DNA of 64,000 bases from Doris montereyensis (GCA_037039925.1 JAXRKP010000840.1:58501-122500); one strand, 5' to 3'; shown: positions 1-44,089, numbered from the stretch's first letter. Numbers and translations are program-made. Notes: generated by a model not told the origin, from the letters alone.

Positions 1-37
1 TACAGGATTAGAATAAAAGCCGAAGAGGTAGACATAC

Positions 38-30407
<30,370 letters not shown>

Positions 30408-31271
30408 CTTAATTGCGTAGGTAAAGTTTTGTTGAAGGTTAACAGAAAACAACTTTTAATTTTGTAAAAAATGTGAAGCTTTACAGAGCTTGGGTCACTT
30501 TAAGAATCAATATCCATGTGTAACCTGGAAAATAAGGAAATATTAATGTAGTCTTGTGTACATGAAAATTTAAATTCTCGATGAGACACAATTAACCTTT
30601 ACATATATATTATATATATATATAATATAATGGTAATCTAGGTGTTTACCTATATTTTATATATAGTTTAACAATATCTTCACATAAATTGCTAAATTAT
30701 CAGTTTTTCAATTTTAAAAATATACAATAGGTGCAGTTTAAAAAAAAAATTGAAAGACATGTTAAGTTCTCTGATCAAAATGTATCACAGCCATTCTTTT
30801 AAAGAGAAAAAAAAGAAAATTTCCATTTTATTTTCCAGTACAATTGCCGCTGAATGTTCAACAAATTTTTATTATTATTATTATGGAATATATGAGACAA
30901 CAGTTCAGTTCTTGGAGATGATAGGACACTATGATAAATATCATGGAGAAAGAAATGTTCAGTAAAGGTCTACTATCATTACTATCAATTTTATGTGTTC
31001 GGTCTACACCACCACTGGATTATTGATCTGCATCACTATTCTTCTTAAGATAAAAGGGCTTGAGCTTTCTAAATCTAACTAATTTGCATGATTTCTCTGT
31101 GTATGAATAAAATTATTTTTGAATGCTCTCTGAATATAATTATGAAATAGGCTAAACAACACACATGAAAGCCGTAATGATACTTTTCAGATTACTTTTA
31201 ATGAACAAAATTCTAAATATAGCTACACGCCTACTGTCAACAATTCATTAGCCCCTTAAAGAGTCAAAGTG
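30408..31271. other. Upstream of Myo18; no gene recognised
   Basis: AT-rich DNA with a short TA-rich patch near 30600-30665 and an (ATT)5 run near 30870. The base just before the Myo18 ATG is preceded by AG (caattaag), so a 5' untranslated exon further upstream is possible. No promoter element is convincing. Confidence 0.4.
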
Positions 31272-31557
31272 GTGTCGGTGGCCGAGTAGTTAAGCTGCCA
31301 GACTGGGGATCATGAGGTCTCTGGTTCAAATCCTAGAAAGCTAAGTCCGACACTGTGTTCTTGAGAAATACACTTTACACGCATTTTCCCCACACTACTC
31401 AGGTGCAAATGGGTATATCTTGGGAGTAAAGATCTGCGTTACACTATAGTCCTGGCCAGGAGGTGATTATTATCACCTGTTTAGCTTCACACTATTGAAA
31501 CTAAGATAAGCTTGCTCTATGGGCCGTAACTGCCTTGAAGGAGCTTTACTGTCTTCT
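31272..31557 (+). mobile_element. SINE family E copy, complete
   Basis: Has gtgtcggtggccgagtagtt, ctggttcaaatcc, acacgcattttccccacac and gggccgtaactgccttgaag. It lies between the two genes. Confidence 0.87.
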
Positions 31558-31862
31558 TTAAAGCGTCAAGAGCATCAATCAGAGTCTGCTTCAATGCGTC
31601 AAACTTCCAACATTTTTTCAAAGATGTAAACCACACCTGATCTAAGTCACACGTACTTAGTAGGCATATATCCAATGTAATGTGATAGTGTGCCATTGCA
31701 CATTTCCAGGCTGCTTTTACAATAAAAATTTTCACGCCTGAAAAGACCTAGACATTTAGCAACCATAATGTCTAGATGCACTCACTTCCCATCAGGGGCG
31801 TAGCACAGAGGACCGGACAATTTATAAAAAAGAAAAATGGGGATCACCTAGACTAGTGTGTC

Positions 31863-32195
31863 AGATTTTTATTTGATTTTACCCACATCAACAACTAAGG
31901 TTGTCTGGTTATCTAGAGGGTTTTGGGTCGATTTTTAATTTTGCCCAGACTTCCCTGTACACAACCAAGGGATCTATAACACGCGCAGATTGTTGTGATC
32001 TGCACACAGGACCTCCTTTTTTATCGTCCATCTCAGATGGGGCTGGATGTCGACCAACGTACCAAGATCAGGGGGTTAGGTTTTATTTGAAAAATACATG
32101 GGAAAATTGTTCAACAGATGATTGAACCCATGATTTTATTTGGTTAAGAAGCCGCCACCTAGATTTAGTCTCTGAACCACCAAGTTCCACTGAGT
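31863..32195 (-). mobile_element. SINE family B copy
   Basis: Reads tttgattttacccacatcaa at the tail end, then gcacacaggacctcc and the head with a diverged B box. It is full length but more diverged than the copies at 34.5 and 35.4 kb. Confidence 0.75.
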
Positions 32196-32199
32196 GATG

Positions 32200-33350
32200 A
32201 CAAATATTGATCTTTCACTTTTATTAACGCTAAATAACATCATGCAAAGAGGATTTATAAGAAGCAATGGAGATCTGGATTCTAGAGCTGGAATCGAGGC
32301 GTATAAAAATAATCTGATTCTAGATCTAGAGTCTAGAGCTAGAATAAAAGAATCTATTTTATAATATACTTAGATCTAGATCTAGACTTTAATTGTATTT
32401 TTGTAATTCCAAGACTTTCTGTTTCTCTTTTCATCTCTGAAATTGAATGCTGTTTTAATTATTTCCATTGCATATCAAAACTGTATCCTGCCTTCTTTCT
32501 GATACTTCAGCCTCAAGGAAAACAGCCAAACATCGAAAAGAGAAAACAGACAGAAAATAATTAGATCTAGACTTATCTAGATTCTAATCCTGAAAAGAAA
32601 GCGATGAAACTGAAATGGAAATCCGGAAGTGATGAGGAACACGAACGAATAGTGAAATATCCAAAAAGAAAGCAATAATCTTTACTCTATACAAATAGAA
32701 TATGCTTTCTTCGAATATAAACTTTTTTTTTAAAGCTGTAAAATGGCACAACTCACAAATGCAACCCTAAATGCGTAGTCATGTGCCATGATAAGTAACA
32801 GTGGCAGTGAGATAGACTATCAACTTTCACTTTCGAGCTGCTTTCAGTGTCGGAAGTAAAGCGCCTGCTAAAGGGCATTTTAAAAAACTCGGAGTAGGCC
32901 CATTCGTCGTTCGGCAATGGAGAAATGAGTGATGGAAAAAAAAGGGTGGGGGGGGGGGCGTGGAGAGATAAACGATAAATATCATTTTATAATGCATGTA
33001 TCATAATATATGTAAGAGAGACATTGAAGCGTATCTGTCATCTGTTTTCTTTCTTTAATTTCTAATGGGGTTCTAACATCAATATCAAACTTTCGATATA
33101 CCGTACATTGTATTATAAAAGCCATGTACTCGCTTGCCACACAATTTAGTTTTTGCACTTAAAAGACTTTGACGCTTCGAAAGCATCAGCTAGTGCTAAT
33201 TGGAATTTCAGACATAATAAGTCGTTTACTCTGTTCCCTTATTGCATCGATACATTTGTAATTTGTATACATTTTGTGCCTCAAGTGTAAATTTTTGCCT
33301 TGATTGATATTTCCTTTGATTCATTCTCTATCATTTCTTCTTTCTAGACC
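32200..33350. other. Between the two genes; TAGATC-rich, no gene recognised
   Basis: Contains clusters of agatctagatctag (32290-32400, 32563-32585). An ETS-like ccggaagt is at about 32623 and a second ggaagt at about 32850. No coding segment could be supported. A promoter for Rabep1 could lie here, but nothing proves it. Confidence 0.3.
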
Positions 33351-33483
33351 CAGTGAGATATGGATCTAGTCTTATACTTATCCTCTTTTTTCGTTCTTGT
33401 TTCCCATACTCACTCTCTCTCCGTTTCTTCTCCCCTTTCTTTCTTCCCGCCCTCTCTCTCTTCCTTCTCTTCTCTCTTCTCTT

Positions 33484-33594
<111 letters not shown>

Positions 33595-33819
33595 GTCTAT
33601 CTCCTTCTCATCTTTTATTACTAACTTATTTTCACATTTTTATTTCATTCTAGATCTGAACCTTCCATTCTCGCGCCTATATATTCTTCACATCCCCTTC
33701 TACTCACGTTTCTTACCATCATTGTCTTTTTCTTTCTTCCTCCTTTCTGTTTTTCGTCTGACATCACATTGTCTGATGCCTGGGGTAGTGCTTAGATCTA
33801 GATCTAGATTCTAGATATT

Positions 33820-33915
33820 TCTTGTTTGTTGTCTGACGAAGGGTTATACCCGAAACGTCACGTGTTCGTTCTGTCTTTATTAGTGGAGTTGTCACTTATT
33901 GTCATATTTCGCCTT
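33820..33915 (+). ncRNA. Hammerhead-ribozyme-like element, best copy
   Basis: Bases 33833-33859 read CTGACGA, A, GGGTTATACCC, GAAACGTC. This is the layout of a hammerhead core: CUGANGA box, stem II (GGGU paired with ACCC), then GAAAC and the GUC cleavage triplet. Bases just before CTGA (tgt) can pair weakly with those just after GUC (acg) as stem I. Unusual points: one extra A before stem II, and almost no stem III. Such minimal stem III forms are described for ribozymes in Penelope-like elements and animal retrozymes, where dimers cleave. Activity is not shown. Related copies are at 11880 and 34255. Confidence 0.4.
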
Positions 33916-34252
33916 TTTGCACTGATAATATTATTACGGATAAACAACGATGAGTGGCTTAGTCGTCGCTCATTGGCATTTATCACCTTTGACCTCACTT
34001 CATTTTGGCTCCTTTTGGTGTTTTATACGCTTACCCAGTTAGTGCGCATTGTCACGTGTACCTGTGTAGTTCTTCTTCTTCATAATAACTGACCAACTCA
34101 ATTCTTGAGTATTACTGTCAGCGCACATATTTTAATTTAACACAAAAATATTAATCAAATCTTAACTTTATAGTGATGTATTTAATTCTGTTTGTGTCAT
34201 TAACCTCTGCTTGTCGTTGATGCCTACATAATATAAAGTGTGTGTGTATATA

Positions 34253-34375
34253 TTACTCGTTTATTGTCTAACTGAGGGTTATATTCGACACCTATGTCCC
34301 TGCTCTGTCTTGCTTTCCTTTTTTTTTTTTTTTTATTGAGTGGTCGCATTGTCAATTATCACGTTTGGCTTCACT
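34253..34375 (+). repeat. Hammerhead-like element, third copy (strongly decayed)
   Basis: tactcgtttattgtctaact, gagggttatattcgacacct, gctctgtcttgctttcc, a T run, then gtggtcgcattgtcaattat and cacgtttggcttc. It is the same order as the other copies with many substitutions. Confidence 0.5.
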
Positions 34376-34546
34376 CCACTGTGACTTCTTTTGCGGGGTC
34401 TTTGTGGTGATAATTTCAATGAAATACAACCCTGAATTTTTATGATGTGGTTTTCATTTTCAAAGCTTTGACCAAAATAAAACTAATTATAAAGATATTA
34501 GATTAATGGTTTATAGAAGAAATTTTGTTTAAACAGTGTACTTTTT

Positions 34547-34853
34547 TTATTTGATTTACCCACATCCACAACAAAGGTGATCTCGGGGGTTTTGGTAGAT
34601 TTTTTAATTTTGCCCGCATTGCCCTGCAAACAGCCAAGGGATCTTTAACGTGCACGACATATTGTTGTGATATGCACACGGGACCTCCTTTTTATTTTCC
34701 GTCTTCGATGGTACTAGGTGTCTATCCACCTACCTGGACCAGGAAGTAGATTTTATTCATACAAACCCAATAATTTTTCAACCGTCAGCGGGGCTCGAAC
34801 CCACGACCTTTTAGTTGAGATATCGACACCTTGCCTCTGGACTACCGAGTCCT
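34547..34853 (-). mobile_element. SINE family B copy
   Basis: Complete: tail gatttacccacatccacaac, centre tttaacgtgcacgaca and gcacacgggacctcc, then ggggctcgaacccacgacc and ggactaccgagtcc as the reverse complement of the tRNA-like head. One of the best-preserved copies. Confidence 0.88.
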
Positions 34854-35133
34854 CAAAACAGTACAAAGACACACATGTTGAAAATAAGTACGAGAATCAC
34901 TTCGTTGAATTCACCTAGCAGTTTAATTCAATCAAATGTCCTCTCAACATTCTGGTTATTGTAGCACACATTAAATTAAAAAGCAAGAAGGAAATATAAA
35001 TAGGCCACAAATAGTTCACCCTGTATGAACTATGTTATGTCCTTATTTTGACTTGTCCTTTGCTTCACTGTTTGTCTTAACACTAAGAGGAAATATATCT
35101 TACAGCTTGAAATTCTAATATCATAGTACATTG

Positions 35134-35345
<212 letters not shown>

Positions 35346-35402
35346 CTGGGTTTTTTTTGGAAAGAGGAAAGGGAGAGGACGGAGGTAAGAGAGTGTTTGG
35401 TT

Positions 35403-35713
35403 TTTAAAAATTTGATTTACCCATATCAACAACTAAGGTGATCTCGGGGTCTTTGGTAGGATCTCTAATTTTGCCCAGGCAAGGGATCTTTAACGTGCAC
35501 ATAGAGTTGTAATCTGCACACGGGACCTCCTTTTTATCGTCCGTCTCCGATGGAATTAGGTGTTGATCCGCCTACCTAGATCAGGAAGGGGGTAGATTTT
35601 GCTCGAGAAAAACACTCGAGAAAATTGTTCAACCATTGGCGAGGCTCGAACTCACTCACTACCTTTCTTTTGGTTGATAGGCCGACACCTTGCCTCTGGA
35701 CTACCGAATCCCC
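35403..35713 (-). mobile_element. SINE family B copy
   Basis: Complete, in the same orientation as the copy 850 bases to the left and very similar to it; ends with ctctggactaccgaatcc. A short internal gap lies in the cccaggcaaggg part. Confidence 0.88.
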
Positions 35714-36029
35714 GGGTGGGAGGGATTACTGTTACTGGGAAATAAATAAGTACATGCATATCATGTATAAACATGCTAATTATGTTGCTACCGCCGCATC
35801 GATTATTTCCACTCAAGGAGTGAACACTCATGTCGGGATAGATAGTGATAACGTCAACGCCACGGAGGCAGACGACAATGCTATTATTACTAATATTACA
35901 CACCAGTGTCTTTCGACAGCTGACAAAAAAACGCATGTTGTCAAACTTTCTATGAATCGACTTATCATGTCGTATCATATTTTATCATGATGTATCATAA
36001 TATTAAATGTCAACTTACTACTATGATTT

Positions 36030-36072
36030 TAGGGGTTGGGGGGGGTGGGGGGGGGGGGGGGAAGGGGGAGGA
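36030..36072. repeat. G-run region
   Basis: Several runs of G up to about 14 bases; could form a quadruplex on the plus strand. Confidence 0.85.
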
Positions 36073-36116
36073 CTTTCATCCATTTTCCATGCACCCTTAT
36101 ACATGTACATGTAAAG

Positions 36117-36412
36117 TGGCGTCGGCGGCCGAGTGGTTAGGTTACAATCATGGGGTCCCTGGTTCGAATCCTAGCAGAGTTAGGTCCGACGTTGTGTTCC
36201 TTGGGAAGGACATCAAACACGCATTTCCTCACTCGATGCCCAGGTGCAATTGGGGACACTCACTAGCTTGGGATTAAAACCTGCGTCAAACTAGCGTCCC
36301 ATCCAGGAGGTGATTATAATCATCTGTTTTGCTTCACGGCAGGCCTACAGAAATCGGGAAAAGCTCCGGCTCTATGGGCCGCAATGGCCTTAAAGGAACT
36401 CCACCAAGCATG
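36117..36412 (+). mobile_element. SINE family E copy, complete
   Basis: Has ggcgtcggcggccgagtggt, a shortened anticodon arm, ctggttcgaatcctagc, tgcgtcaaactagcgtccca and gggccgcaatggccttaaag. Confidence 0.87.
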
Positions 36413-37707
36413 TAATTGATTGATTGCTCGATATTATCCACAACTTCCATGACCTGTAATCTTTGTCTATAGTTCACTAAGCAAGCAGTTGAGGCTAAGA
36501 CTACCACCCGGCCGAACTCTTTTATGTGTTGTAGACTGTGACCTTAGCGTGATAACACTGGCATCGTATCGTATCGTATCGTGTGTGTAGTGTGTGTGAA
36601 ACCGAAGGTAGACTGACTTAGTCTTGGCTACGCCCCTTGTTAGGGGTTCATTCGTTCACAGTGCACAGCGTGGAATTAACGCATAGTGACAGTGACAGCT
36701 TTATCAAACTATAACTGATGTTGTCAACTTGTCTACTCATCGTCCTTATGATTTGTATACTGTGATTATGATTATTTCTTACAGGACTTTGGTGACGTGA
36801 GTATACATGAGAACTATTTAGCCTACAAATAAAATGCTTTAAAATCAAATCAAGAGAATACGTGAAAGACCAAAAGAAATAACTGTTCGTTGTTTCGCAA
36901 ATCAAAAAGGAGATCAGTACATAATACTTAAACGAATAAACAGCAAAATATTTTGGTTTCAGATAAGTTTTGTCTCTTTGTGTGTTCGTTTTTTTCTCCT
37001 GGTTTTTTAAATCACTGTTTTCTTTACAAGTTGTATTTTTTATCTTTGGTAATGTATGCATGGTGCTGTCTTTCTCCTAGGTTAAATAACTCAATCTTGA
37101 AACGAGAACAGTAATCATCAGCCAACCACTGCTAATTGAAGTTCGAAATGTGTGTTTTTTTTGTCACCACCCTTGTTTTTTTTATCAACTTCAACGCGCA
37201 AATTCAGTATTATTCTGGGTCTCTTATGGACACAAAAATAGGGGGTTGGGGTGGTGATGGTGGAGAAACACTTAAAAACATTATGTATATCACTGAGAAA
37301 TTTTCTTTTTTTAATTACCAAAAACTGTTCATGGGGGGGGGGGGGGATCAGTGTCATCGTTTATTATCATCTGTGTAATCTCGATTCATTCATTTTTAAG
37401 TACCGATAAGGGAGATGTCATAATATAGTCGAGATCGGCCATCTCTCGTTTGAATGCAATTTGTTCGCAGCCCATGTTAGGCTACCGTTATAATAATCAT
37501 ACAGGGAAAGCTACACCCAACAAACAATCAAAAAAAAAAAAAAAGAAGACATCCAATTACTCAGCTACCGAGGTCCAAGTCCAGTCTCTGAGTATTTAGA
37601 TATTGTTGATGACTTAGCGTCACTATAGGGCCCGTGTGTCGACAGTATGATAAACTCCTAAATGAACATATTAACGAAATGTATTGTTCTCAAGAGGTTC
37701 AATTCTT

Positions 37708-37950
<243 letters not shown>

Positions 37951-38577
37951 GAGGGGGATTGGAAAGGACGGAATAGGAAGAAAACAAAAACCAGGAAAAA
38001 GACAAAACAAAATACGATGAAAATGTGGGCGTTACCCATCAAAGGAAGAAAAATACTGGCAACTGTATTTCAGGAGTCGTTTCCCGTCAATTTACCGGAA
38101 CTAGATGGCGAATACTATTATGACGTGAAGTTAGGAAATGGCTCTGGAGATCTTGGGTACTAATCCAAGATGGGAACAAGGGTTTGATCCAAGAGCCTAG
38201 AGTGCATCGTATCATCTTTAGGTGTATTCATTTCACATTTTCTGGAGATAAAATTATCTTCAATCTTCAAAGATGGACGCTGATCTATATGCAGAATCTC
38301 AATCTGGAGAAACTCACCTTTCTGACACAGGTGAAGACGGAACACTCACACTGACCATCAGTTCAGTTTTAGTTTATCGGAAATTATCGTGTACCAGCCT
38401 TATCAGGTTTTATCAAATAAACTTAGCCTGTAGATATCTAGATTTATCACCCATGAATCAGCTGCTTGGTGTTTCACTGGTATTTTTAAAATCTTATTTC
38501 AGAGAAAATGGAAATCTCAAATAGGCTTAGTCTGGAAAAATAAAGACGGCTTATTTTATCCCATTAAAAAAAATAAA

Positions 38578-38595
38578 AAATTATTATTATTATTA

Positions 38596-38663
<68 letters not shown>

Positions 38664-38682
38664 GTTATTAGTATTATTATTG
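38578..38682. repeat. (ATT)n microsatellite
   Basis: About 33 units, imperfect. Confidence 0.95.
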
Positions 38683-39244
38683 TGTCTCATGTGACAATTT
38701 ATAAGAACATTTTTGCTAAATTTCCTTTTTTTTTACACCATGAGTAAAGAAAACCCTGAGTTGTCTGAAACTGATCAGATTGGTTTTGTTTTTGCATGGA
38801 GATTACAAAAATGGGTCTTAGACTTTTAACCTTAAAGGGAGTTTAATTTAAAGCTGTTTCCCAATAAAGCCTGCCTGAGACTAGATTCTAGATATTTTAT
38901 TCTGTTGTATCATCCGATTGATATTAATATTGTTCTAGATCTAGATCTAGGACTAGGTCTAAATCAAATTTAGCTCTAGAGTGAGAGTGGTGTAACGTCA
39001 ACACAGCTATAACATCAATAGAGCTGATCAATTCTGTTCGATGTGTCTGTTAAATGTTCTCTTTATTTCAATAAAAAAAGCTTTCATTTCAATGAAAGTA
39101 AATTATGTTGTTTCTTCCATGCAATATAACTTCTAACAAGAATCAGTTGTGATCGTATTTTGTCTTAGTTGGTGATTGTTTTACTGTTAAAGATAGTTAA
39201 GCTGATGTTACAGTGGCCCTGTTGATGTTATAAGGGAAATTTGG

Positions 39245-42200
39245 GTCATTCCTTACTTACTTACTGCCCATCATGCCAGTTGGCATGTTAGTAGCAATGA
39301 AGGATTTCCATCTCTCTCTTTTCATGGTAAGCGTCTTTATGGAATTCCAGATTTTGCCCGTCTTTAATTTCATTCTCTGCTGTTCTCCAAGTTGTCTTTG
39401 GCTCTGCCTGCCATGTCTCCTTTTCCCTTCAGGGGTCCAATGTAGGGCAGTCTTGGTGATGCTCCATTCTTATTGTCTTAAAACATGCCCTACCCACCTC
39501 CATCATCTTTTAAACAGGATGTCTTGCATGTGGTCTATTTTGCATTTTCGGAGAAGAGTCTCGTTTGAAATTTTGTTTGGCCAAAACATATATATTCTTG
39601 ATTTTTCGCAGATATTTGGTGTGGAATGAGGATAACTTTTTCATGTCTCTGTCCGTCATCCTTCAGCATTCAGATCCATATAGTAGAGTTGATAGGACAC
39701 AGCTTTGGTAGATTTTTAGTTTTGTTTTAATATTATAATATTCTTTTGTTTTCCATACATTTTGAAGTAGTTTGAAGGAGTTTCTTGCTTTCTTTAGACG
39801 TCTGTTGATGTCTTTGTCAGCTCCTTTGTTTCTTGTGACAACGCTGCCTAAATATGTAAATTCCTTGGTTGTTTGTATGCTATTGTTATTGATGAGGATT
39901 GGAGAGGGATTTTGTGTCATTAGTTCAAATTTTGTAAGGCTTATTTTTAAACCTACCTGTTGACCAAAAGAGCTTAGCCGTGATGTTTTCTCTTGCATGT
40001 GATGATGTGAGTGTGCCAATAGTCCCAAATCATCAGCGAAATGTATTAGCGAAGAGAGGAGAGTCCATCTAATTCCTCCGTGTTGATCACTGGTTGTTTG
40101 CTTCATCATCCAGTCTATAGCAATAATGAAGATGGTTGCTGACATCACGCACCCTTGTCTGACACCAGTCTTGATTTCAAAATTTTGATTGCTATTTCCA
40201 ACTTTACATGTGAATTCATAGTATAAATTTTTAATGAGCTGAACAAGATGTTGAGGTATTCCATAATTCCTTACAATTTTCCAAATGCTTTCTCGATGGA
40301 GGCTATCGAATGTCTTTTCAAAATCAATGAAGTCTATACAGTTGTCTCTACCATTCATTGCATTGCTCTATAATGTTTCTTAATGTGAAAATTTGGTCTG
40401 AGCAGTTTCTTCCTTTCCTAAACCCTGCCTGTTCATATCTTATGTAGGTATCAACGGCATTTGATATTCGTTGTATTATTACTTAAGAACTTTACTAGGG
40501 ATAGATAGGAGTGTTATTCCCCTCCAGTTATTGCAGTCCCGCAAATTGTCTTTTTTGGGAATCTTTATTATTATGTCCTTTATTTCATTCAACTGGAGTT
40601 TTCTTTTCTGTCCATATTTTGGTGAAGAGTAGATGCAGTATTCTGGCTGCAAAAAGCGCGTTCAGCTTTAAAAAGTTCAGCGTTTAAGTTGTCTATGCCT
40701 GGGGTTTTTCCATTCTTTAAAGTTTTAATGCTACTGTGATTTCATTTTTCTATCTAGGTGGTGTTATACTAATATTCAAATCTTCTTGTGCCTCTTCATT
40801 GCTTGCTTCTGTTGGAGGTGGTGGCTTGTCTAAAATTTCCATAAAATGTCTTGCGTCTTTTTCAGCCTCAGTCGTGAGAAACTCTCCTTGTTTGTTTGTA
40901 ATAGGCGGATCTGAAGTTCCTTGATATTTTCCACTTATCACTTTTGCAATTCTATAAACTCTGCCTTGGTCTCCCACTCGTGATGCTTCTTCTGCTTCAT
41001 TGGCAAGTCTGTCCATGAATGATCTTTTGTCTTGTCTTGCATTCCTTTTGACTTCCTTGTTTATTTCCTGGTATTGAGTTGACAAGCTTTCTTTCAATCT
41101 GCTTGATTTTGCATCAAGTTTTTTCTTCTTAATTTATTTCCTCCTTTTAATTGTTCTCCACGTGTCATTTGATAGCCATTCTTTCCGTTTGTGTCTTTTT
41201 GTTCCTAAGCATGTTTTAGCTGTCTCTAAGTAGGTGTGTTTGATAGTGTTCCATCTGCTGTTGATTTCGTTTCCATCACATAGTTTGTCATCATGATCCA
41301 TATCAGTCAGCACCTGAAACCTATTCTTCAAGCTTATAATAAAAGTTAGGGCTGTATTATTATTAGGATCTTTAAGTTTGTCCATGTCGTATCATTCTCT
41401 GCCTTTTCCTGTTGTATTTGCTTTTCTCAGTTTGATTTTTAGGTTTGCAACCACTAGATGGTGGTCACTTCCAACGTCAGCTCCTCTTTTTACTTTCACA
41501 TCAAGAAGAGATCTTCTCCATGTTCCATTTATGAGACGATGATCGATCTGGTTTCTATCCCTTCTATTTGGTTAACACCATTTAAGCTTGTGAATCTCTT
41601 TATAAGGAAACAAAGTTTCAACAATAACAAAATCGTTAGTGTTGTAAAAGTCCAATATTCTTTCTCCGTAGTCATTTATAACTCCACATCCTTCTTTTCC
41701 CATAGCTCTTTCATTTGTACTATTGTTGCAACCAACCTTTGCATTTAGGTCACCCATTATAATTTTTGTATCATGCTTTGGTATTTTCTCCAATTCAGCC
41801 GTTACTTGGTCGTAAAAATCATCTTTGTCTTCATCCTTACTTTCGTTTGTGGGGCTGTAACATTGTATAATCGAAACATTGACATGCTTTCCTCAATCTA
41901 TTGTTAATGAGCTTCCATTCCATCATATTTTTCTCTTTGTTTTTTCAATATAATGGCTACACTCTCTGAGTGTTGGTTATGATCCCTTCCAGCATAGAGT
42001 ACAGTTTCACCTGAGTTTGTTTTTATCTTTCCAGCTCCTGTCCACCTGCATTCACTGATGCCTAGAATATCTAAATTGTAGCACCTCATTTCTGATGTCA
42101 TTTGTGCTAATTTACCGGTGTTGTTCATCGTTCTAACATTCCAGAACCCTACTTTGGTCTTAGATTTTGTGGCGAACAGAACTCCTATATTCCTGTTACT

Positions 42201-42675
42201 AGCTTCCTGACGGCTTTCGCTTTACTGTCATTCATACAAGTATCTTGCGATGTTTTTTTCCAGGGTTGGGTTGTTAGCCCTACGCCAACCCCTAGACTTA
42301 GAGGGCCAGGATATATTTTTGGAGGTTCACTCCTAGGCCGGTTGCTCTCCCGAGCTATAAAGTCCTGCCTACCCTTAGTTTGAGATTATAGTTTCCTTCT
42401 CCTAGGTAAACCGCTTTACTGAGCTGACAGACTTTACCTGGCCGGGGGGAGGTTATAAAGGCGCCTCTGTTTGCCTACTAGTCATTTCACCAAGCCTATT
42501 GAGGTATTTTCTAATGACTGAGTTCCCATTCATCAATCCCACCCTGCCCTCTATGACTAGCGCTAGTTTTGTCCAGAACTGCTTATTGGTTATTCACAGC
42601 TAACCCTTATATCTAAAGTCTTCCCCTATCCGCAACATGGGGATGGTCGCCCCCTCAGGGGGTCATTCTTTGGCA
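39245..42675 (-). mobile_element. Nearly complete RTE-like non-LTR retrotransposon (LINE), frame-broken
   Basis: Read on the minus strand: a 5' leader from about 42675; an endonuclease start (WNVRTMNNTGKLAQM, LDILGISECRWTGAGK) at 42145-41905; endonuclease motif GDLNAKVG near 41750; its histidine motif SDHHLVV near 41460; a linker region (41385-40750); reverse transcriptase 40358-39663 with FIDFEKTFDSLHRE, TGVRQGCVMSATIF and catalytic FADD (usually YADD); and a C-terminal LHWTPEGKRRHGRQ at about 39430. The 3' end carries an AGTA repeat tail near 39250. Several frame breaks and stops make it inactive in this assembly. Clade assignment (RTE/SR2-like) is tentative. It lies upstream of the identified Rabep1 exons, antisense to that gene. 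Confidence 0.9.
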
Positions 42676-43064
42676 TGAACTAATCAAAATGCAGTTTTTG
42701 TACAAATGAGTCATGTTTATTACAAGGGGGACTATTTTTGATATTATATCTTCCAACACTATAGGGTGATTTATTGACACAAATAGGTTCCTTTCTTTAC
42801 TTGACCTCTACTTCTGGTCCTTAGGTAACCGTACTAACATTACAAATTTTTACACCACTCTAGAAGCGTTGTCACAATACATGTATATCACAATGGAAAT
42901 GAATTTTGAGGAGGAGGGAATTCCATTATTGTCAGGCACATGCAAGGGACATAAGTGGGACAAAAGTTGAGGTTAAAAAAAAGGATTTGCATCTAGTTGC
43001 AGCAGTGTTCCATCTTTTTTTCGGTCATTTCTATATATCTGACAAGTCAACTGATAGTTCATTT

Positions 43065-43700
43065 TAAACAGGAAGGTGTCATGCTGACTGACAAGGACTG
43101 AAACTAGCCATTGATTTGAAAAATTCTGACTTTCGTTTCTTTGTAATATCTGATTATATTTCTAAATGGGAAACTCAGTAGAGACCTCCCTAGTTTTTGG
43201 CTTAATAAAGTTAATAAAGATAAAGAGATAAAATGGATTTATAGTCCATATCCCCACACAAGTGCAGGCTCACCGACTGTACATTATTTATCCCCCAGCA
43301 GGCCATTTCATTCAAAGTCCCTCCTTCTTAACTCCCGGGGGGGGAGGAGGAGGGGGAGGATACAGTACACAAGCCTGTTAGGCTTTTGTACTAACACTCA
43401 CACAAGATCTTTCTCTACCTATAGCTGGGTACTCATTTGCACCTGAGTCAAGTTAGGAAATTAGAGTGAAGTACCTTTCCTAAGAGTACAACGTTGTGAA
43501 AAATCCCCACCTGTGCCAGCCGTGGGGCTCGAACCAGTGTCGTCGTGTTTACCAGCTCACAACACTGCGGTTCAGCTTCAACGCTCATACTGCATAGATG
43601 CTGTATAACAACAGATGTAGCTTTCATAAAGTATACACAATCCCTAAAGGTTGAAACCCTCCCTCAGTTAAGGGGGGAGGGGGACACCTGGACTGGCGAG
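43065..43700 (+). repeat. Family G dispersed repeat, interrupted
   Basis: aaattctgactttcgtttct, aaactcagtagagac, then SINE D, then atagatgctgtataacaaca and aatccctaaaggttgaaacc. The same order is seen without interruption near 45830-45985. Confidence 0.7.
43225..43595 (-). mobile_element. SINE family D copy, nested in family G repeat
   Basis: Reads agtgcaggctcaccgactgt, aagatctttctctacctata, acaacgttgtgaaaaatccc and cgtggggctcgaaccagtgt in minus orientation. It splits the family G repeat, whose two halves are contiguous at 45.8-45.98 kb. Confidence 0.78.
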
Positions 43701-44089
43701 TTTGGACCAAAAGGTTGATTTTCTGTTCTTTGCATATTCTCTACAAGTTCATGGCAGAAAAATGTACATATGACGTATAAGTTTTTTGAATCTTCCCTAT
43801 CAAACACGTGTGTAGTGAGGTTTTTCTCTAGATGGACACAAAATCTACAACAATGGATGTTGATTTGATTATTGCTAATGTTTTTAAATGAAACCCTTTG
43901 AGGAATGTTTCCTTTTTTTCTTTTTTTTTTCTTTTTCCACGCTCAGATTGGTAGGCGTATATCGAACGTCAGCAGATAAACGGCTATTTGACCATTGCAG
44001 ATTTGTTATATAATCCCATTTCAATCAAACTCTATTATATATCTTTTTTTTTCTCACTCTGCCTATCTATCTACCTATAGCTTCCTCCT

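Noticed and set aside
35652..35978. 108-codon minus-strand frame
   Set aside because: It runs through a SINE B head and unique AT-rich DNA with no recognisable domain.
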